From Agriotes lineatus (lineage: Eukaryota > Arthropoda > Insecta > Coleoptera > Elateridae): a stretch of DNA of 64,000 nucleotides. How positions within the stretch are numbered: position 1 is the first letter of the stretch; the number at the start of each line of letters is the position of its first letter. The DNA is taken from NCBI GenBank assembly GCA_940337035.1, contig CALNHX010002807.1:1-64000 (forward strand), written 5' to 3'. Below are positions 63,501 through 64,000 of the stretch, piece by piece. Position numbers and translations under genes: made by a program. The notes beneath the pieces are model-generated. The model made no database searches, had not been told where the DNA came from, and was given only the letters and a program-made list of their open reading frames with translations.

Positions 63501-64000
63501 GTGCCATATGTCCCTAATGTCCCTAATGTTCCAGACGTCCCAAATGTCCAATATGTCTTTAACGTCCCAGACGTCCTAGATGTCCCATATGTCCCTAACG
63601 TCCTAGACGTCCTAGATGTCCCATACGTCCTTAACGTCCCAGACGTCCCTGATGCCCCATATTTCCCTAACGTTTCAGACGTCCCAGATGTCCCATATGT
63701 CCCATATGTCCCATATGTCCCTAATGTCCCAGGCGTCCTAAATGTCCCATATGTCCTTAACTTCCCAGACGTCCCAGGCGTCCTAGATGCCCCATATGTC
63801 CTTAACGTCTCAGACGTCCCAGATGTCCCATATTTCCCTAACGTCCCAGACGTCTCAGATGTCCCATATGTCCCATATGTCCCTAATGTCCCAGGCGTCC
63901 TAGATGTTCCATATGTCCCTAACGTCCCAGACATCCTAAATGTCCTATATGTCCCTAACGTCCCAGACGTCCCTGATGCCCCATATTTCCCTAACTTCCC
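60595..64000. repeat. Downstream counterpart of 31.1-34.2 kb
   Basis: The order continues that of 31140-34230, first at an offset of 29455, then at about 29.77 kb after a 306-bp local duplication and an 8-mer near 62909. The window ends about 1 kb before the place that would correspond to the LINE insertion. No gene is present. Confidence 0.85.
61235..61771. repeat. Local tandem duplication, 306-bp period
   Basis: The words GATGGCCCATATGTCCC then ATATGGCCC occur at 61438 and 61744, and GTCGTATAT-containing units precede each at the same spacing of 306 (34 nonamers). The counterpart near 31980 has a single copy, with GTTTCTAAC where this region has GTCCCATAT-GGCCCTAAC. The copy here was therefore rearranged after the two blocks separated. 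Confidence 0.8.

Noticed and set aside
1..64000. CRISPR array
   Set aside because: There are no unique spacers between conserved repeats. The units are contiguous, 9 bp long and all related.

Overview
This window is almost entirely one tandem-repeat DNA array, interrupted once by a non-LTR retrotransposon (LINE). I see no host gene, rRNA, tRNA or CRISPR array. The array is built from a 9-bp unit. On the + strand its four commonest forms are GTCCCAGAC, GTCCTAGAT, GTCCCATAT and GTCCCTAAC, usually strung together as 36-45 bp 'sentences' and then into higher-order repeats of hundreds to thousands of bases. Because 9 is a multiple of 3 and none of the common units has a stop codon in one + frame and one - frame, the array is open for thousands of bases on both strands at once. 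These pseudo-ORFs (Val-Pro-X on +, Gly-Thr-X on -) are a product of the repeat and are not annotated as genes.

Layout. 1-11131: two copies (4711 and 4944 bp) and part of a third of one higher-order unit. 11132-16215: two 2542-bp copies in tandem that look identical. 16216-29150: related but rearranged higher-order units. 29151-35197: a block that recurs about 29.5 kb downstream. 35198-38199: a 5'-truncated LINE of about 3.0 kb on the + strand, with an uninterrupted endonuclease-reverse transcriptase ORF, a short AT-rich 3' UTR and four copies of an 8-bp tail. 38200-43344: array resumes in exact register. 43345-47665: array riddled with 1-base insertions and deletions, probably poor consensus sequence. 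47666-49650: clean array. 49651-60594: a 5472-bp tandem duplication. 60595-64000: the downstream counterpart of the block left of the LINE, cut by the window end just before the place equivalent to the LINE insertion.

Organism. A eukaryote, and an animal by the LINE. The LINE has an apurinic-type endonuclease, a reverse transcriptase with FADD at the catalytic site and a Cys/His-poor C-terminus without RNase H. This places it in the CR1/Jockey group, which is common in arthropods. An arthropod is my best guess, but the sequence does not prove it. The setting looks like heterochromatin (pericentromeric, subtelomeric or a long satellite block); that is inference. The LINE is the only protein-coding sequence, and it probably arrived by target-primed reverse transcription into an existing array.
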